Made by a program: the position numbers and the translations under genes | Part shown: in pieces, positions 21,918-31,847 of the stretch | Layout of the letters: every line of letters starts with the position of its first letter | Numbering within the stretch: position 1 is the stretch's first letter | Notes under the pieces: generated by a model | What the model was told of the DNA's origin: nothing | Databases searched by the model: none | The model's input: the letters and a program-made list of their open reading frames with translations, nothing else | NCBI RefSeq assembly: GCF_038502225.1 | Contig: NC_091298.1 | Coordinates: 42,427,190 to 42,491,189, forward strand | Source of the DNA: Cherax quadricarinatus | Lineage: Eukaryota > Arthropoda > Malacostraca > Decapoda > Parastacidae | Length of the DNA: 64,000 nt | Reading direction: 5' to 3'

Positions 21918-22977
21918 CTAACTTTTGGAATCAAAATAGGTTTTGTACTGGTCCATTGACAAGCTTAGGTTTTTCGAAACTATGTCAGAGGTCTCCTCAA
22001 GTTTGGATCTAAGGTCAAGGAGAAACTGGTAAGAAGACTGAACCTCAGCATTTACCTCCTCATTAGTCCATAAGTCATGAAGGATGGACAGTGGACCTCT
22101 GGCCTGTCTACCATAGAGAAGTTCAAAAGGTGAAAACCCCAAAGAGTCACTGGGAACTTCCCTCATGGCAAACAAAGCACAGGGTAGGTAACGATGCCAC
22201 TCCTTAGGTTTAAGGGAGCAAAGTTTCCTTAAAATGGACTTGAGAATCGAATGCTGGCGCTCAATCCTCCCATTACAGCTGGGATGATAGGATGTTGTGA
22301 AGAGAGGCTTCACTCCCAGAAGTTGGTATAGATGTTGCATTAAGTCAGATGTGAATTGTGTCCCACGGTCAGACAAAATTTCTCTAGGGATGCCCACTCT
22401 GGAGAAGATGGACAAAAGGGCTTCAGCCACCTCTGTAGTAGTTATGGTCTTTAAGGGTATGGCTTCAGGGAAACTCGAAGCATAATCAACCAATCTATGT
22501 CCCCCAGATGAAAGTGAGATAAAGGACCAACGATGTCAATAGCTACTCTTTCAAACGGTACCGTAAAGATAGGCATTTTGACCATAGGTACTCGCCTGGT
22601 ACCTCGGGAGGATGACAGTTGGCAAACTTTACACGATCTACAATAAGTAGTGACATCTGAGGACATTTTAGGCCAAAAACAGGTTTCCCTAATTTTATTT
22701 AAAGTTTTACGATGCGAGAAATGTCCGGCCACTGGCAGGTCATGAGCCATTTTAAGAACAGTCTCTCTGCATTGACTTGGAACAACTAAGATGGAATGGT
22801 CTATCTCATTTGAATTTAATTTGAATACTGACTTGTACAAGATACCTTTTATATATTCAAATTTATATGAAAAGTTTTTCCTTTGGATAACTTGATTTTG
22901 TTTAGCGGCATTATGGCAATTCTGAAGAGAAGGGCAATTACGTTGTAACTTGACAAAGGAGTCCTTCGATATGTCTA
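21918..22977 (-). pseudogene. pol: Gypsy integrase zinc-binding and catalytic core
   Basis: Two overlapping frames (22451-22977 and 21918-22493). The zinc-binding part has 'AHDLPVAGHFSHRKTL' and 'CRSCKVCQL' (HHCC). The core has all three acidic residues: 'VAIDIVGPL' (Asp), 'LSDRGTQFTS' (Asp) and 'GRIERQHS' (Glu). A frameshift near 22490 splits it just after the first Asp. Upstream, the integrase joins the gag-protease frame across the LINE3 insertion at 22978. Confidence 0.9.
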
Positions 22978-24598
22978 GATTAGATTTTGCCACCGAAGTG
23001 GCTAGTTTATTGTGCACCCCATATCCATCCTGTGGACGGTAGCGCGAGAGCATATGGATACACAAAAGGCCCAGGAACTAGGCCCCATAGGGTTAACAGG
23101 AATACATATGGATTTATATCTACATATCTATAGTTCACTTATCTGTTACAAGCAAATTTAGGAAATTTGCTTAGTATATCTGGTATCTTATTTTCATTAA
23201 TAAGATATCTTGACATGTCACATAGGTTATTATACTGTCTGTCTCTGTATTCCTCAATAAGTGGACAATTAAGCACATAGTGTTCAAGAGAGTGACCATA
23301 TGCCTGATCACATAATTTACATTTAGTTTGATCATCATCTGTGTCTCCCAAACTGCCAGAAGTACTTGTAACCAAGCCTAAGCCTGGCCACTACAACATC
23401 AGTCAGTCTGTTCACATTGCAAGTTGCTCCATAAACATACTTATCTACGTTCATGTTATCATAGTGGGTTATAGATCTACTCAGGCTTCTAACTGCATTC
23501 CTATAACAATCATTTTCATTATTTACTTCTCTCCTAATATTATTCCTAATGCTAGACACAGTTATACCAAAGTTATATTCTCGATGCTCTTCTTGGCTAA
23601 CATATCAACTTTATCATGAAGGAGTAATCCAATGTGTGATGGGATCCATAGCAATTGTACATTAATTCCTTTGTCCCTAATTTTTGAGTATCTATACCTG
23701 GCTTCCCCAATGACCATGTTGTTGGAGTCATTATATGAGCCAAGAGCCTTCAATGATGACATAGAATCAGTAATGATGATAGAGTCAAGCTCAGTGTCAT
23801 AGGTTAGCTTTAGCGCCATTAGGATTGCAAACAATTCAGTTTGCAGTGTAGACGCCCAGTTGTTAATTCTTATGCCTAACTCAACAAATTTATTATCGTT
23901 CTTAACTAGGGAGGTGGCAACAAGAGCAGATGCAGCCCTGCCAGAAGACTCCTGTTTAGATCCATCAGTGTATATAACTTGTGATAACTTATTACTACCA
24001 GCTAGGTGAGAAATTTCTTCTTGAGCAGTTGCTCTAACAAGAGATTTAAGGAAGGGATTACTAGCAATGAGCTTCTTGGGAGGGACTTGTAGGTATGTGA
24101 TATTAAATGAACACATCTTCCATGGAGGAGTGAAATGCTCTTGTTGCCTACAGTGATACAGTTCATGCAGGTTATAAAACTTAATGCAATTGCACGTTTT
24201 CACAATCCATTTAGATCTGTGTGTATTTACCTCTAGACATTTGGTAAGATTCACTGTGACAGTGACTGGTTCATTTCTCAACATTCTAATACCGAGTACA
24301 GTGTTAATTTCAACAATCCTATCACTGATACTAGAAATACCAAGCTCCTTCCTCATGTTAAGAACTTTTGTAGATCTGGGACAGCCAAGAATAATCCTGA
24401 GAGCTTCATTTTGCATTAACTCCAAGGGTCGGAGAGAACTTTCTCTAGCTAATATCAACATGGGAGCAGCATAATCAATTAAGGACCTAACATAGGCTAT
24501 GTACATCATTCTCACGACTCTCACATTAGCACCATAGTTGGGATTGTAGCCAGCAACAGCTTTGAGAGCATTTAGCCTAGCTTTACATTTCTTGTCTA
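22972..24598 (-). mobile_element. LINE3 copy a: 5'-truncated RNase H-bearing LINE inside gypsy
   Basis: The insertion covers 22978-24592. It is bordered by TGTCTA at 22972-22977 and 24593-24598 (TAGACA on the coding strand). Its 3' end carries the family 3' UTR (22990-23130) and a TAATC-type tail. The coding sequence is nearly identical to LINE3 copy c at 50.95-52.7 kb, so both are recent. Removing it restores the gypsy frame across the site, so it landed when gypsy pol was still readable here. Confidence 0.88.
23139..24592 (-). pseudogene. LINE3 RT C-terminus, RNase H and terminal zinc finger
   Basis: After RT thumb text ('MMYIAYVRSLIDYAAPMLIL', 'ALRIILGCPRSTKVLNMRKE') comes a full RNase H set: 'VIYTDGSKQESSGR' (Asp), 'LQTELFAILMAL' (Glu), 'IITDSMSSLKAL' (Asp) and 'IPSHIGLLLHDKVDMLAKK' (His/Asp). 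The frame breaks near 23562. The end (23139-23375) has a Cys-His box 'CKLCDQAYGHSLEHYVLNC'. This layout is typical of the I superfamily of LINEs. Confidence 0.88.
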
Positions 24599-26160
24599 AA
24601 GGCTTAAAGTCAGGGAAAATCAAAGGATGGACAGTAGGAGAAGCCTGGGCTTTGGTCTGAGCCCTAGTCAAGACATTTATGGTATCGGAGGTGATATCTT
24701 CACTTTCATCTAACAAGTGAACCGGTGATCCTACTACCTCGCTTTCGAGAGTAGCATCACTGGTTTTTAATCCCACATGAATCTCACGAGACATTGTCTC
24801 ATCTGAACTTTCGAGGGGCTTCTCCGACTCTACAGGAAGAGGATCTGAAACACCTATGTCCATCTTTGGTGATGAGAGGTCAACCTCAGAAGGAAGAAGG
24901 GCACCTTTTACATTACCTATTAGTACGGAGCAAGAAGTGATGGGAGCTAGTACGGCTTCAGACCAACCTGTGAACCATTTAGACCTAATGTAACAACGGA
25001 TGGTAGGAAAAGTGTCCGTACGGCCCAAGTAGTCTGAAAGTATAGCAGAGGAATGAGTTTCTTTAAGGTTAGGGAATAGCTTATCAGAAATGACTATACA
25101 TGTGCATCCAGTGTCTCGTAAAATGGTAGATACATTAAGTCCATTAACTGTTCCTGAACAGAAGGGTGCTTGGTCATTACAGTCTTTTAAACATCTTCCA
25201 ACTTTTTGGACCTTCTTAGAAGGACAATCTGGACGTTTATGTCCCTTAACACCACACAAATGACAAACAGGAATAAAAGAAGTCATTTTACTTTCCACTA
25301 GAGGCTTTGATTTCTTAAGGTCTGATGAACCCTTGCCCTTAGGGTTCGATCCCTTTAGGTCTTTATAGGAATTGTGAGCCTCAGCATATAGGTCAGCAGC
25401 CTCAGCAACTTCCTCAGCTTTAATCAGGTTACGTTCTCTGATGAATGTTCGTATCTGGTGGGGTAGAGCCGTCAGGAACTGGTCAGCAACCATGAAGTCT
25501 CGAAGAGATTCATAACTATGATCAATTCCTGAACTCTCTATCCAAAAGTCGAACAAACGAAAGAGTGTTACCTGTAACTGTTGAAAGTTCTGGCCAGCCT
25601 GTAAGGTGGCATACCTGAAATCTTTCCTGTAAGAATTAGTGGTTTTTAGATATGCTTTAAGGATTGCCTTCTTTAGTAGGTTATAATTACATATGATATC
25701 CTGCGACAAAGTTGCATAGATATTTAAGGCTGTACCAGAAAATAACATTCCTAACCTGGTAGCCCAGGTGTCAGCAGGCCATTCACAGAGGGTAGCGGTA
25801 TTTTCAAACCTGATAATGTATGAAGTAATGTCTTCGCCTTCTGTGAAGGGAGGTAAATTAGGTGTTGGAATATATGCACTAGCTGCATGATGTTCAATTA
25901 CTCCTTCCTCTAATTGTTGTTGTGTAAATGTTAACTTTTTATTCTCTAATTCAAGGCGAGATTTTTCGAGCTCGCGATCCTTTTCTCTCTTTATTAACTC
26001 GTGTTCTCTATCCTTTGCTCTTTCTTCAAGTTCTCTTAATTTAACCTGTTCCTCACGTATCTTAGCTTGTTCCTCACGTATCTTAGCTTGTTCCTCACGT
26101 TCCCTAGCTCTTTCCTCACGATCAAGTCTATCACGCTCTTTTTGGTCTTCTCATTCTCTT
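24593..26160 (-). pseudogene. gag: Gypsy gag (SCAN-like) and protease
   Basis: The open frame starts at 25748, but readable gag extends upstream past a stop. Capsid-like text includes 'FRYATLQAGQNFQQLQVTLF', then a SCAN-like segment with 'LRDFMVADQFLTALP', 'IRTFIRERNL' and 'AEEVAEAADLYAEAH' (about 25375-25500). A CCHC knuckle 'CHLCGVKGHKRPDC' lies at about 25220-25260, and the protease site 'ILRDTGCTCIVISDKLF' (DTG intact) at about 25070-25130. SCAN domains of vertebrate transcription factors are thought to derive from Gmr1-type gag, which fits the pol order seen here. The reported 728-codon frame continues into the inserted LINE3 at 24592, a chance read-through fusion. Confidence 0.87.
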
Positions 26161-26161
26161 T

Positions 26162-26425
26162 CTAACTGTCTTTCTTGGGTTTCTCTCTCAATTCTCTCTC
26201 TCTCCTTTTTCTCCTGTCTTTCAACGTTCTCTTTCTCCTTTTTCTCTTCTCTTTCGATTCTTTCTTTCTCCTTTTCTTCTTCTCTTTCCCTTTCTGTCTC
26301 TCTTCTCTCTCAATTCTCTCTCTTTCAAGTCTTTCCTGGATCTTAGCACTAATGAAAGATTCTAAATTTTTCCCTGTTATTCCTAACTTACTTCCAGCGT
26401 TCATCCAAAACTGGTATTCCTCCAT
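26162..26425 (-). pseudogene. gag: Gypsy gag N-terminus with Lys/Glu/Arg-rich coil
   Basis: The 87-codon frame starts 'MEEYQFWMNAGSKLGITGK', a plausible gag start. It is followed by about 55 residues almost entirely Lys, Arg and Glu, predicted as a charged helix. Downstream (25900-26160) the charged region continues in other frames, with repeated 'EEQAKIREEQ'-type units around 26050-26100. The rapid frame loss fits slippage in this purine-rich, repetitive tract. Confidence 0.75.
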
Positions 26426-26974
26426 GCTTGCAAGAATAACTTAAACTATCAGGGGAAATGAAACGGGTATTAAAGAAAACGGAGGGTTCAATTCCTGCTC
26501 CGCTCAAACTGTAAATAAACAAGAGGGCTCGATCCCTGCTTCAATTAAACAATATGTATTAATGAAAACGAAGGGTTCTATGCCGGCTCTGAGCAAACAG
26601 TAAGTAGAATGGGGTCCCTTGACCATCCAATCTTCTCACCAACAAATCAAGAGTGTCCTATGACAGTTCCCTTGATAAAATGAAGAGCTCAATGAAACAA
26701 GTTGTCACTGGAAAATCTCGGGTCCCTAGAGTCTAATCCTCCAAAGTGTTTCAAGCTACATATAAATGGTGGCAGAATTAAATATTATATCCTGCCTGAC
26801 TTGACTTGCAATAAATTGAGACTATAATAATCACCAAATCTTTCAAATACCTGTACTGTAGTCCTACCATAGAGGATGATTACTCATGGCTCGTGGTAAC
26901 TGTCTGTGGTATGCAGCGTTGAAGTTCCAATGGTAGATTCGAGATGGAGTTGAATCTTGATTCAGTAGAGTTGT
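26426..26974 (-). other. Gypsy 5' leader
   Basis: Untranslated sequence between the primer-binding site and gag. No gene is supported. Around 26462-26600 a phrase recurs three times ('gggttc.at.cctgctc', 'gggctcgatccctgctt', 'gggttctatgccggctc'), so part of the leader arose by local duplication. Confidence 0.6.
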
Positions 26975-26992
26975 ATCCTGGCAAGGTCGCCA
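26975..26992 (-). promoter_or_regulatory. Gypsy primer-binding site
   Basis: On the minus strand TGGCGACCTTGCCAGGAT starts 2 nt after the 5' LTR ends (26995). It is a canonical TGG-initiated site. I do not assign the tRNA. Confidence 0.75.
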
Positions 26993-26994
26993 CT

Positions 26995-27787
26995 TGTGAA
27001 GGCTTACTCAGCCCTGTAACAACTTCAGACAGTATTACCAAGGCTGGCTCCTCCTCAGGAAAATTAATGAATAGAAAAAGAATAATTCACAAAGATAAAC
27101 ACTATTTATTAAATCAAGCATAAAACAACAAAACATGAAAGGTATATCCTATTTGAAAGAAAAATGAAAAATGAAATGAATAAAATAACATTTGAACTCA
27201 ACACTAATATCTACAATGGTGTCTGGTGTTGGTGACACTGTTGTTGAAACCGTAGCCGTTGCTGATGATTAGGGGGGGAGGTCGCAGGTGTTGGTGACCA
27301 TCCACTGGCTAGTTCTTCACAGTATACCAGTGAGTATTCTATCCCGAAGACAGGAAAGCAGGTTCTTTACCGCTGCAATGCTGTGGAGTTACGTCCTGCA
27401 CTTTCATACAGGTGCACAGGTAGTTCAATACAAAATGGAGAAGTCTCTGGACGTTAGTATTTCTCCTGTTCTGCTCGTTGATTGCTAGGTGACCCTCTCT
27501 GACATCCAAGAGTAGAGTTGGGAGCTGTGAGTCTAGTGATTTACTGTTTAACCAGAGCCCCACACGTCACCTTTCGGGGGGGGGGGGAAGAGGGAGGGGA
27601 AGGGGTATCGGGAGCTAGACTGACCCTACCTTAACAAGCAGCCGGCAGTCAAACTATCACTTTCAGGGAGGGGGAGAAAAGGCGGGAAAAACGGGAGCTT
27701 GACTTACCCTACCTTAACTAGTAGCCGGCAATGAAACTATTGTTAATATTAATATATATATCCTATCTATTGAACTTTTCCCTCACA
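26995..27787 (-). repeat. Gypsy 5' LTR
   Basis: 793 bp, collinear with the other LTR apart from the missing (TA)n expansion, followed by the CTCGG duplication at 27788-27792. Confidence 0.9.
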
Positions 27788-27792
27788 CTCGG

Positions 27793-27850
27793 GCTCAGGC
27801 ACCTACCCTACCCTAGAAGGGTTAGGCATGGTATCGATGCCCCCCAGGTA
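27793..27850 (-). repeat. SINE-D, 5' part, with right target duplication
   Basis: The remainder of the SINE-D element split by gypsy; GCCCCCCAGGTA at 27839-27850 is its right-hand duplication. Confidence 0.65.
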
Positions 27851-28419
27851 ATTCCACTTTTCTGCATAACAAGTGACCACCAGAGAAAATCTGGTAATTG
27901 GTGGCATTATATACAAGTGTTTTCCCTGATGAATAAATATGTGTGTAACATACCCCCTCTTTTCTTTCAGTCAATCTAATATAATTCATACAGTCCACAA
28001 TTAATTAGTAGTGCCGTGTTTGTGGGTGCTGTCTACTTCTAAGTTATAATACTGGTCTAGGACAGATGTGTTTATTAAAGTGTGGGATATTGAAGGGGCC
28101 GCTTGCCGCGACCAGGGGTGGGTAAAGTTTTCTCACACGTCTACAAGGGGTGACTACTGTAAACAATATGTGGTTGTCACCTCCCAATCAGATTATTTGT
28201 ATGAATGTAGTGTTGAGGTTCATACAGGTAACCCCCTTATAAATTTTCCATAGGGTAAATTTACCCCTGGTTGAAAATCACTGCTATACAGAGTGGAAAA
28301 GGTTGCAATGTACTATTGGATTAATTACTATCAGAGGCTTCGCTAGAGTTGGTGTCACCCAGGGCAGCATATTCAGTGTCACCTCCATGAAATTCAAGGG
28401 CGGGGGGATGGGGGTAAAT
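27851..28419. other. Spacer, no gene recognised
   Basis: I see no coding or structural feature that I can name in this stretch. Confidence 0.5.
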
Positions 28420-28626
28420 CCAGTTACGTCACTACTGCATGACCAGTTACATCACTACTGCATGACCAGTTACGTCACTACTGCATAACCAGTTACGTCA
28501 CTACTGCATGACCAGTTATGTCACTACTGCATGACCAGTTACGTCACTACTGCATGACCAGTTATGTCACTACTGCATGACCAGTTACGTCACTACTTCA
28601 TGACCAGTTACATCACTACTGGATAA
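28420..28626 (+). repeat. 23-bp minisatellite, nine units
   Basis: Nine tandem units of exactly 23 bp, consensus CCAGTTACGTCACTACTGCATGA, with one to three changes per unit (written here once as the unit). Five units keep the core GTTACGTCAC; others read ACATCAC or ATGTCAC. There are no spacers, so it is not a CRISPR array. Confidence 0.95.
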
Positions 28627-28870
28627 CCAGTGACTAATCTTTAACAATGAGAACATTTAAGGGCTATAAACTGAACAGAAGAATACTTCTCAACTTTATT
28701 AATGATAATATAAATAATCATAGTAATATTGAGGAAACAAACTCAAATACCACTTTGAGTACAGGCAACAGATCCTACATTTATTCATGTTCAACAATGC
28801 CAAAAAAAAAAAACTTGAAAAATAAATAAAAACATTGCAATATCAGAGAAACACTAGTTCCGATTCAACC

Positions 28871-29180
28871 TTGAGTACAAGTAACATCTCAGTGAATCTG
28901 ATCTTACATTTGACCTTGAGTACAGGTAACATCTCAGTGAATCTGATCTTATATTTGACCTTGATTATTATTATTATAATCAAGGGGAAGCACTAAACCC
29001 GTAGGATTATACAGCACCTGGGGGGATGTGGAAGGCATTCAGGTTTAATTTGGGGAACTGGAGCACAGATCCAATTCCCAAAATCAAGAGCCCCTCACCA
29101 ACATCAAGGAACCTTCCCTGAGGGGTATTTGACCTCAAGTACAGGTAACATCTCAGTGAACCTGATCTTACATTTCCTTG
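28871..29180 (+). repeat. 45-bp tandem repeat, interrupted by a SINE-A copy
   Basis: Units of about 45 bp ('ttgagtacaggtaacatctc' followed by 'agtgaatctgatcttacat') occur at about 28871-28960 and 29126-29180, with SINE-A inserted between them. Confidence 0.8.
28952..29138 (-). repeat. SINE-A long-form copy in the 45-bp repeat
   Basis: A 162-bp element (about 28964-29125), same sequence class as the copies at 45-46 kb. It reads on the minus strand from the CCCCT end to an AAT tail. Imperfect duplications tatttgaccttga and tatttgacctcaa flank it; because the target is itself a tandem repeat, these could partly be pre-existing units. Confidence 0.75.
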
Positions 29181-29294
29181 CCTTTAATTATGCAAAATCA
29201 TCTATCACAACATCAAAATCAATGATTTTTCCCTATATGTATAGGCCTATTTGTACTCTGTAATCATATAATAGGCTATATAGAGTTAGTTTAA
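29181..29294. other. Spacer, no gene recognised
   Basis: AT-rich, no feature supported. Confidence 0.5.
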
Positions 29295-29480
29295 TATGTT
29301 TATTATGCACCCCATACCCATCCTGTGGGCGGTAGTCAAAAGGTTACAGAGGTACATAATTGGTCCAGGGACTGGACTCCAAAGTTTTGATAGCTGAGCA
29401 AGTTACAGAGGTAATGAATTCACAATTTACAAAGGTAATGAACTCACAATTTACAAAGGTAATGAACTCCAGGTAGGTCT
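29295..29480 (-). repeat. SINE-B copy, partial
   Basis: Contains the block 'tttattatgcaccccataccc' and 'catcctgtgggcggtagtc', then repeated 'ttacaaaggtaatgaactc' phrases. The same sequence occurs at 29914-30098, 43352-43750, 43943-44214 and 44660-44790. On the minus strand the element would end 'GGGTATGGGGTGCATAATAA', which resembles the 3' UTR of LINE3. Confidence 0.75.
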
Positions 29481-29777
29481 AGGATGATTCTTCTCTTATG
29501 TTGGTGCAGCACTGTTTTGGGCATTAGTGTCACCTTCTTTAGAGGCTCTGTGGTGTCACCCACTAAATGGTGTCACCATGGGCGCCCCATCCCCCTTACG
29601 ACGGTCCTGTTTACTATTATGTTTTTAATGGATGCCTAGTTGATCCGTGACAACTTTTGAGTGATCATGAATCACCTGTGTAATTTTTTTTTATTTACTT
29701 ATTGCAGTGACTGGTGTGGTTTCTTTTCATGCAATATATATTGTTAAGTAATGTGTACATTTCAACACTTGTTTTGT
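29481..29777. other. Spacer, no gene recognised
   Basis: No feature supported. Confidence 0.5.
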
Positions 29778-29912
29778 GGTAGTGAAGGTGAACATTATGT
29801 TGCGACCTGCGTGTCTTTATAGAGGTAGTGAAGGTGAACATTATGTTGAGACCTGCATGTCCTTATAGTGGTAGTGAAGGTGAACATTATGTTGAGACCT
29901 GAGTGCCCATAA
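29778..29912 (+). repeat. 46-bp tandem repeat, three units
   Basis: Three units beginning 'ggtagtgaaggtgaacatta' at 29778, 29824 and 29870, with few changes between units. Confidence 0.9.
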
Positions 29913-29913
29913 T

Positions 29914-30098
29914 TAGTTTAATATGCTTATTATGCACCCCATACCCATCCTGTGGGCGGTAGTCAAAAGATTACAGAGGTACATAATGGGTCCAGGGACT
30001 GGACCCCAAAGTTATGTTAGCTGAACTAGTTACAAAGGTAATGAACTCCAGGTAGATCTGGTCACAATCATGGAAAGTTACAAAGGTAATGAATCAGC
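29914..30098 (-). repeat. SINE-B copy interrupted by LINE3 copy b
   Basis: It follows the SINE-B consensus up to 'gaatcagcctcact' at about 30098. The continuation ('cctatacatggttacagtca') is found at 44660, directly after the LINE3 tail. This SINE-B is therefore the target into which LINE3 copy b inserted. Confidence 0.75.
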
Positions 30099-30102
30099 CT
30101 CA

Positions 30103-30474
30103 CTTTACAGATATCTTGGTGTAGATGTACCCTTCAACAAATCCATTATACCACAACTAAATAAGAAATGCAAAGCTAGGCTAAGTGCTCTCAAAGCTGT
30201 TGCTGGCTACAACCCCAACTATGGTGCTAATGTGAGAATCATGAGAATGATGTACATAGCCTATGTTAGGTCCTTAATTGATTATGCTGCTCCCATGTTG
30301 ATATTAGCTAGAGAAAGTTCTCCCCGACCCTTGGAGTTACTGCAAAATGAAGCTCTCAGGATTATTCTTGGCTGTCTCAGATCTACAAAAGTTCTTAACA
30401 TGAGGAAGGAGCTTGGTACTTCTAGTATCAGTGATAGGATTGCTGAGATTAACACTGTACTCGGTATTAGAATG
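30103..30474 (+). pseudogene. LINE3 copy b RT thumb fragment
   Basis: The readable LINE3 portion runs from 'YRYLGVDVPFNKSIIPQLNK' to 'EINTVLGIRM'. It is collinear with copies a and c. The longer open frame reported to 30888 is a chance extension into the Penelope-like sequence. Confidence 0.85.
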
Positions 30475-31298
30475 GAAATAAATAGTATAAAATACCGACG
30501 CAATGGAAATATAAACACATATGGTTGTGTGAATTGCGATGTTGTACACAGGCATTCTTTGTATCATCAGTCCTGCTTGCATATTGGTGTTCTGAAATAC
30601 GTGTTTGGAGGTCTCTTGATGTTTCGCCCACATATAATTTGTTGCAGTCATTATAAGGGATTATGTACCCCTGCAGAGGATGGAGGCTTGTCCTGTCTAC
30701 TACTGGTGATGTCCTTGATGGTCGTGGTTTTGGTGGTAGATACTTGGAATGATGTATTGGAAAAGATGTTGGAAACATGTTTGGCAATGGAGTTGGTGGG
30801 GAGGACTATGTATCTCTTCTCGGCAGTGTCTTCTCTGGGTGTGTTGAAGATGTTTAATGCCCGCCTTCTGCAGTCTCTGATGAAGTGACGAGGATAGTGG
30901 AGTTTAGAAAATACTTGTTCAATTATAGTGCATTCTTCCTCAAGGAACTCATTGCTGCAGATTCTGAGTGCACGCAGGAAGAAGCCTATAATTATACCAC
31001 GTTTGGTTTTGGTGTCGTGGTGAGAGTAGAAGTGGAGAAGATCGTTTTGGTTGGTGGGTTTTCGATAGACTTTAAAACGAAGTTCGTGGTCAGCTTTGCA
31101 GAGCAGAACATCAAGGAAAGGAAGAGTGTTGTCGACTTCTTCTTCAAAAGTGAACTGGATTGAAGGCTCGACCTGGTTGAGCTTGTCTTGGAGAGCTTGA
31201 ACGTTGAAGCGTTTAGGAGTTATGAGGAGAATGTCGTCAACATAACGGAGCCAGGTGACAGACGAATGAATAATTGTGGAGAAACGTTCGGCTTCTAG
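30475..31298 (-). pseudogene. Penelope-like RT C-terminal half and GIY-YIG endonuclease (piece a)
   Basis: Read on the minus strand: 'HLEAERFSTIIHSSVTW' then the active site 'LRYVDDILLI' (intact YVDD), 'LPFLDVLLCKADHELRFKVY', 'HYPRHFIRDC', and, after a frameshift near 30660, the GIY-YIG-type nuclease 'IIPYNDCNKLYVGETSRDLQ' with 'RISEHQYA'. RT plus a C-terminal GIY-YIG domain is diagnostic of Penelope-like elements. Piece a lacks the RT N-terminus. At about 31298 it meets piece b in the opposite orientation. Confidence 0.87.
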
Positions 31299-31785
31299 AT
31301 GGGCACTATCAGTCCAGCACATCTCAAACACTCGGGTGATCTTCTCAATCGCATTCGCAACATCAACATCAGGAACAAGAAACTTTCCAGCCTTGACGTG
31401 ACTTCCCTATTCACCAAAGTACCTACTACACAAGCCATCGATCTCTTGCGCAGGAAAATTGACGATTCACTTGATCTTCCCATTCCAGCCAGCGATTTTA
31501 TCGACCTTGTCGTGGTCAGCAAAGCTGACCACGAACTTCGTTTTAAAGTCTATCGAAAACCCACCAACCAAAACGATCTTCTCCACTTCTACTCTCACCA
31601 CGACACCAAAACCAAACGTGGTATAATTATAGGCTTCTTCCTGCGTGCACTCAGAATCTGCAGCAATGAGTTCCTTGAGGAAGAATGCACTATAATTGAA
31701 CAAGTATTTTCTAAACTCCACTATCCGCGTCACTTCATCAGAGACTGCAGACTACGGGCATTAAACATCTTCAACACACCCAGAG
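31299..31785 (+). pseudogene. Penelope-like RT with internal deletion (piece b)
   Basis: On the plus strand: 'LSSLDVTSLFTKVPTTQAID' (first RT Asp), 'LPIPASDFIDLV', then an abrupt jump to 'SKADHELRFKVYRKPTNQND' and 'HYPRHFIRDC'. The segment with the YVDD active site is missing, so this copy is dead. The sequence at the jump (about 31511-31530) forms a short palindrome 'tggtcagc aaa gctgacca'. Bases 31515-31735 are the near-perfect reverse complement of about 30885-31095 in piece a. Confidence 0.82.
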
Positions 31786-31847
31786 AAGAAGAAATTAAGA
31801 CACATGTGCAACATCTGAGTATCTTTATTGTAGACGTTTCGCCATCC
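31786..31847 (-). repeat. Penelope-like pLTR fragment, left side
   Basis: On the minus strand it reads 'GGATGGCGAAACGTCTACAA' then 'TAAAGATACTCAGATGTTGC', the same as 41631-41680 on the plus strand. It is cut at 31848 by the tail of LINE2 copy 2; the rest of this pLTR resumes at 34119. Confidence 0.8.

Noticed and set aside
20178..23065. INT-before-RT order caused by a local inversion or by two adjacent partial elements
   Set aside because: All domains are on the same strand, one open frame joins the integrase tail and RT N-terminus, and the flanking LTRs share a 5-bp duplication.
23562..25748. 728-codon open frame as one host gene
   Set aside because: It is gypsy gag-protease fused by chance to an inserted LINE3; the junction at 24592 coincides with a target duplication.
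28420..28626. CRISPR array
   Set aside because: The 23-bp units are directly abutting with no unique spacers, in a eukaryotic context.
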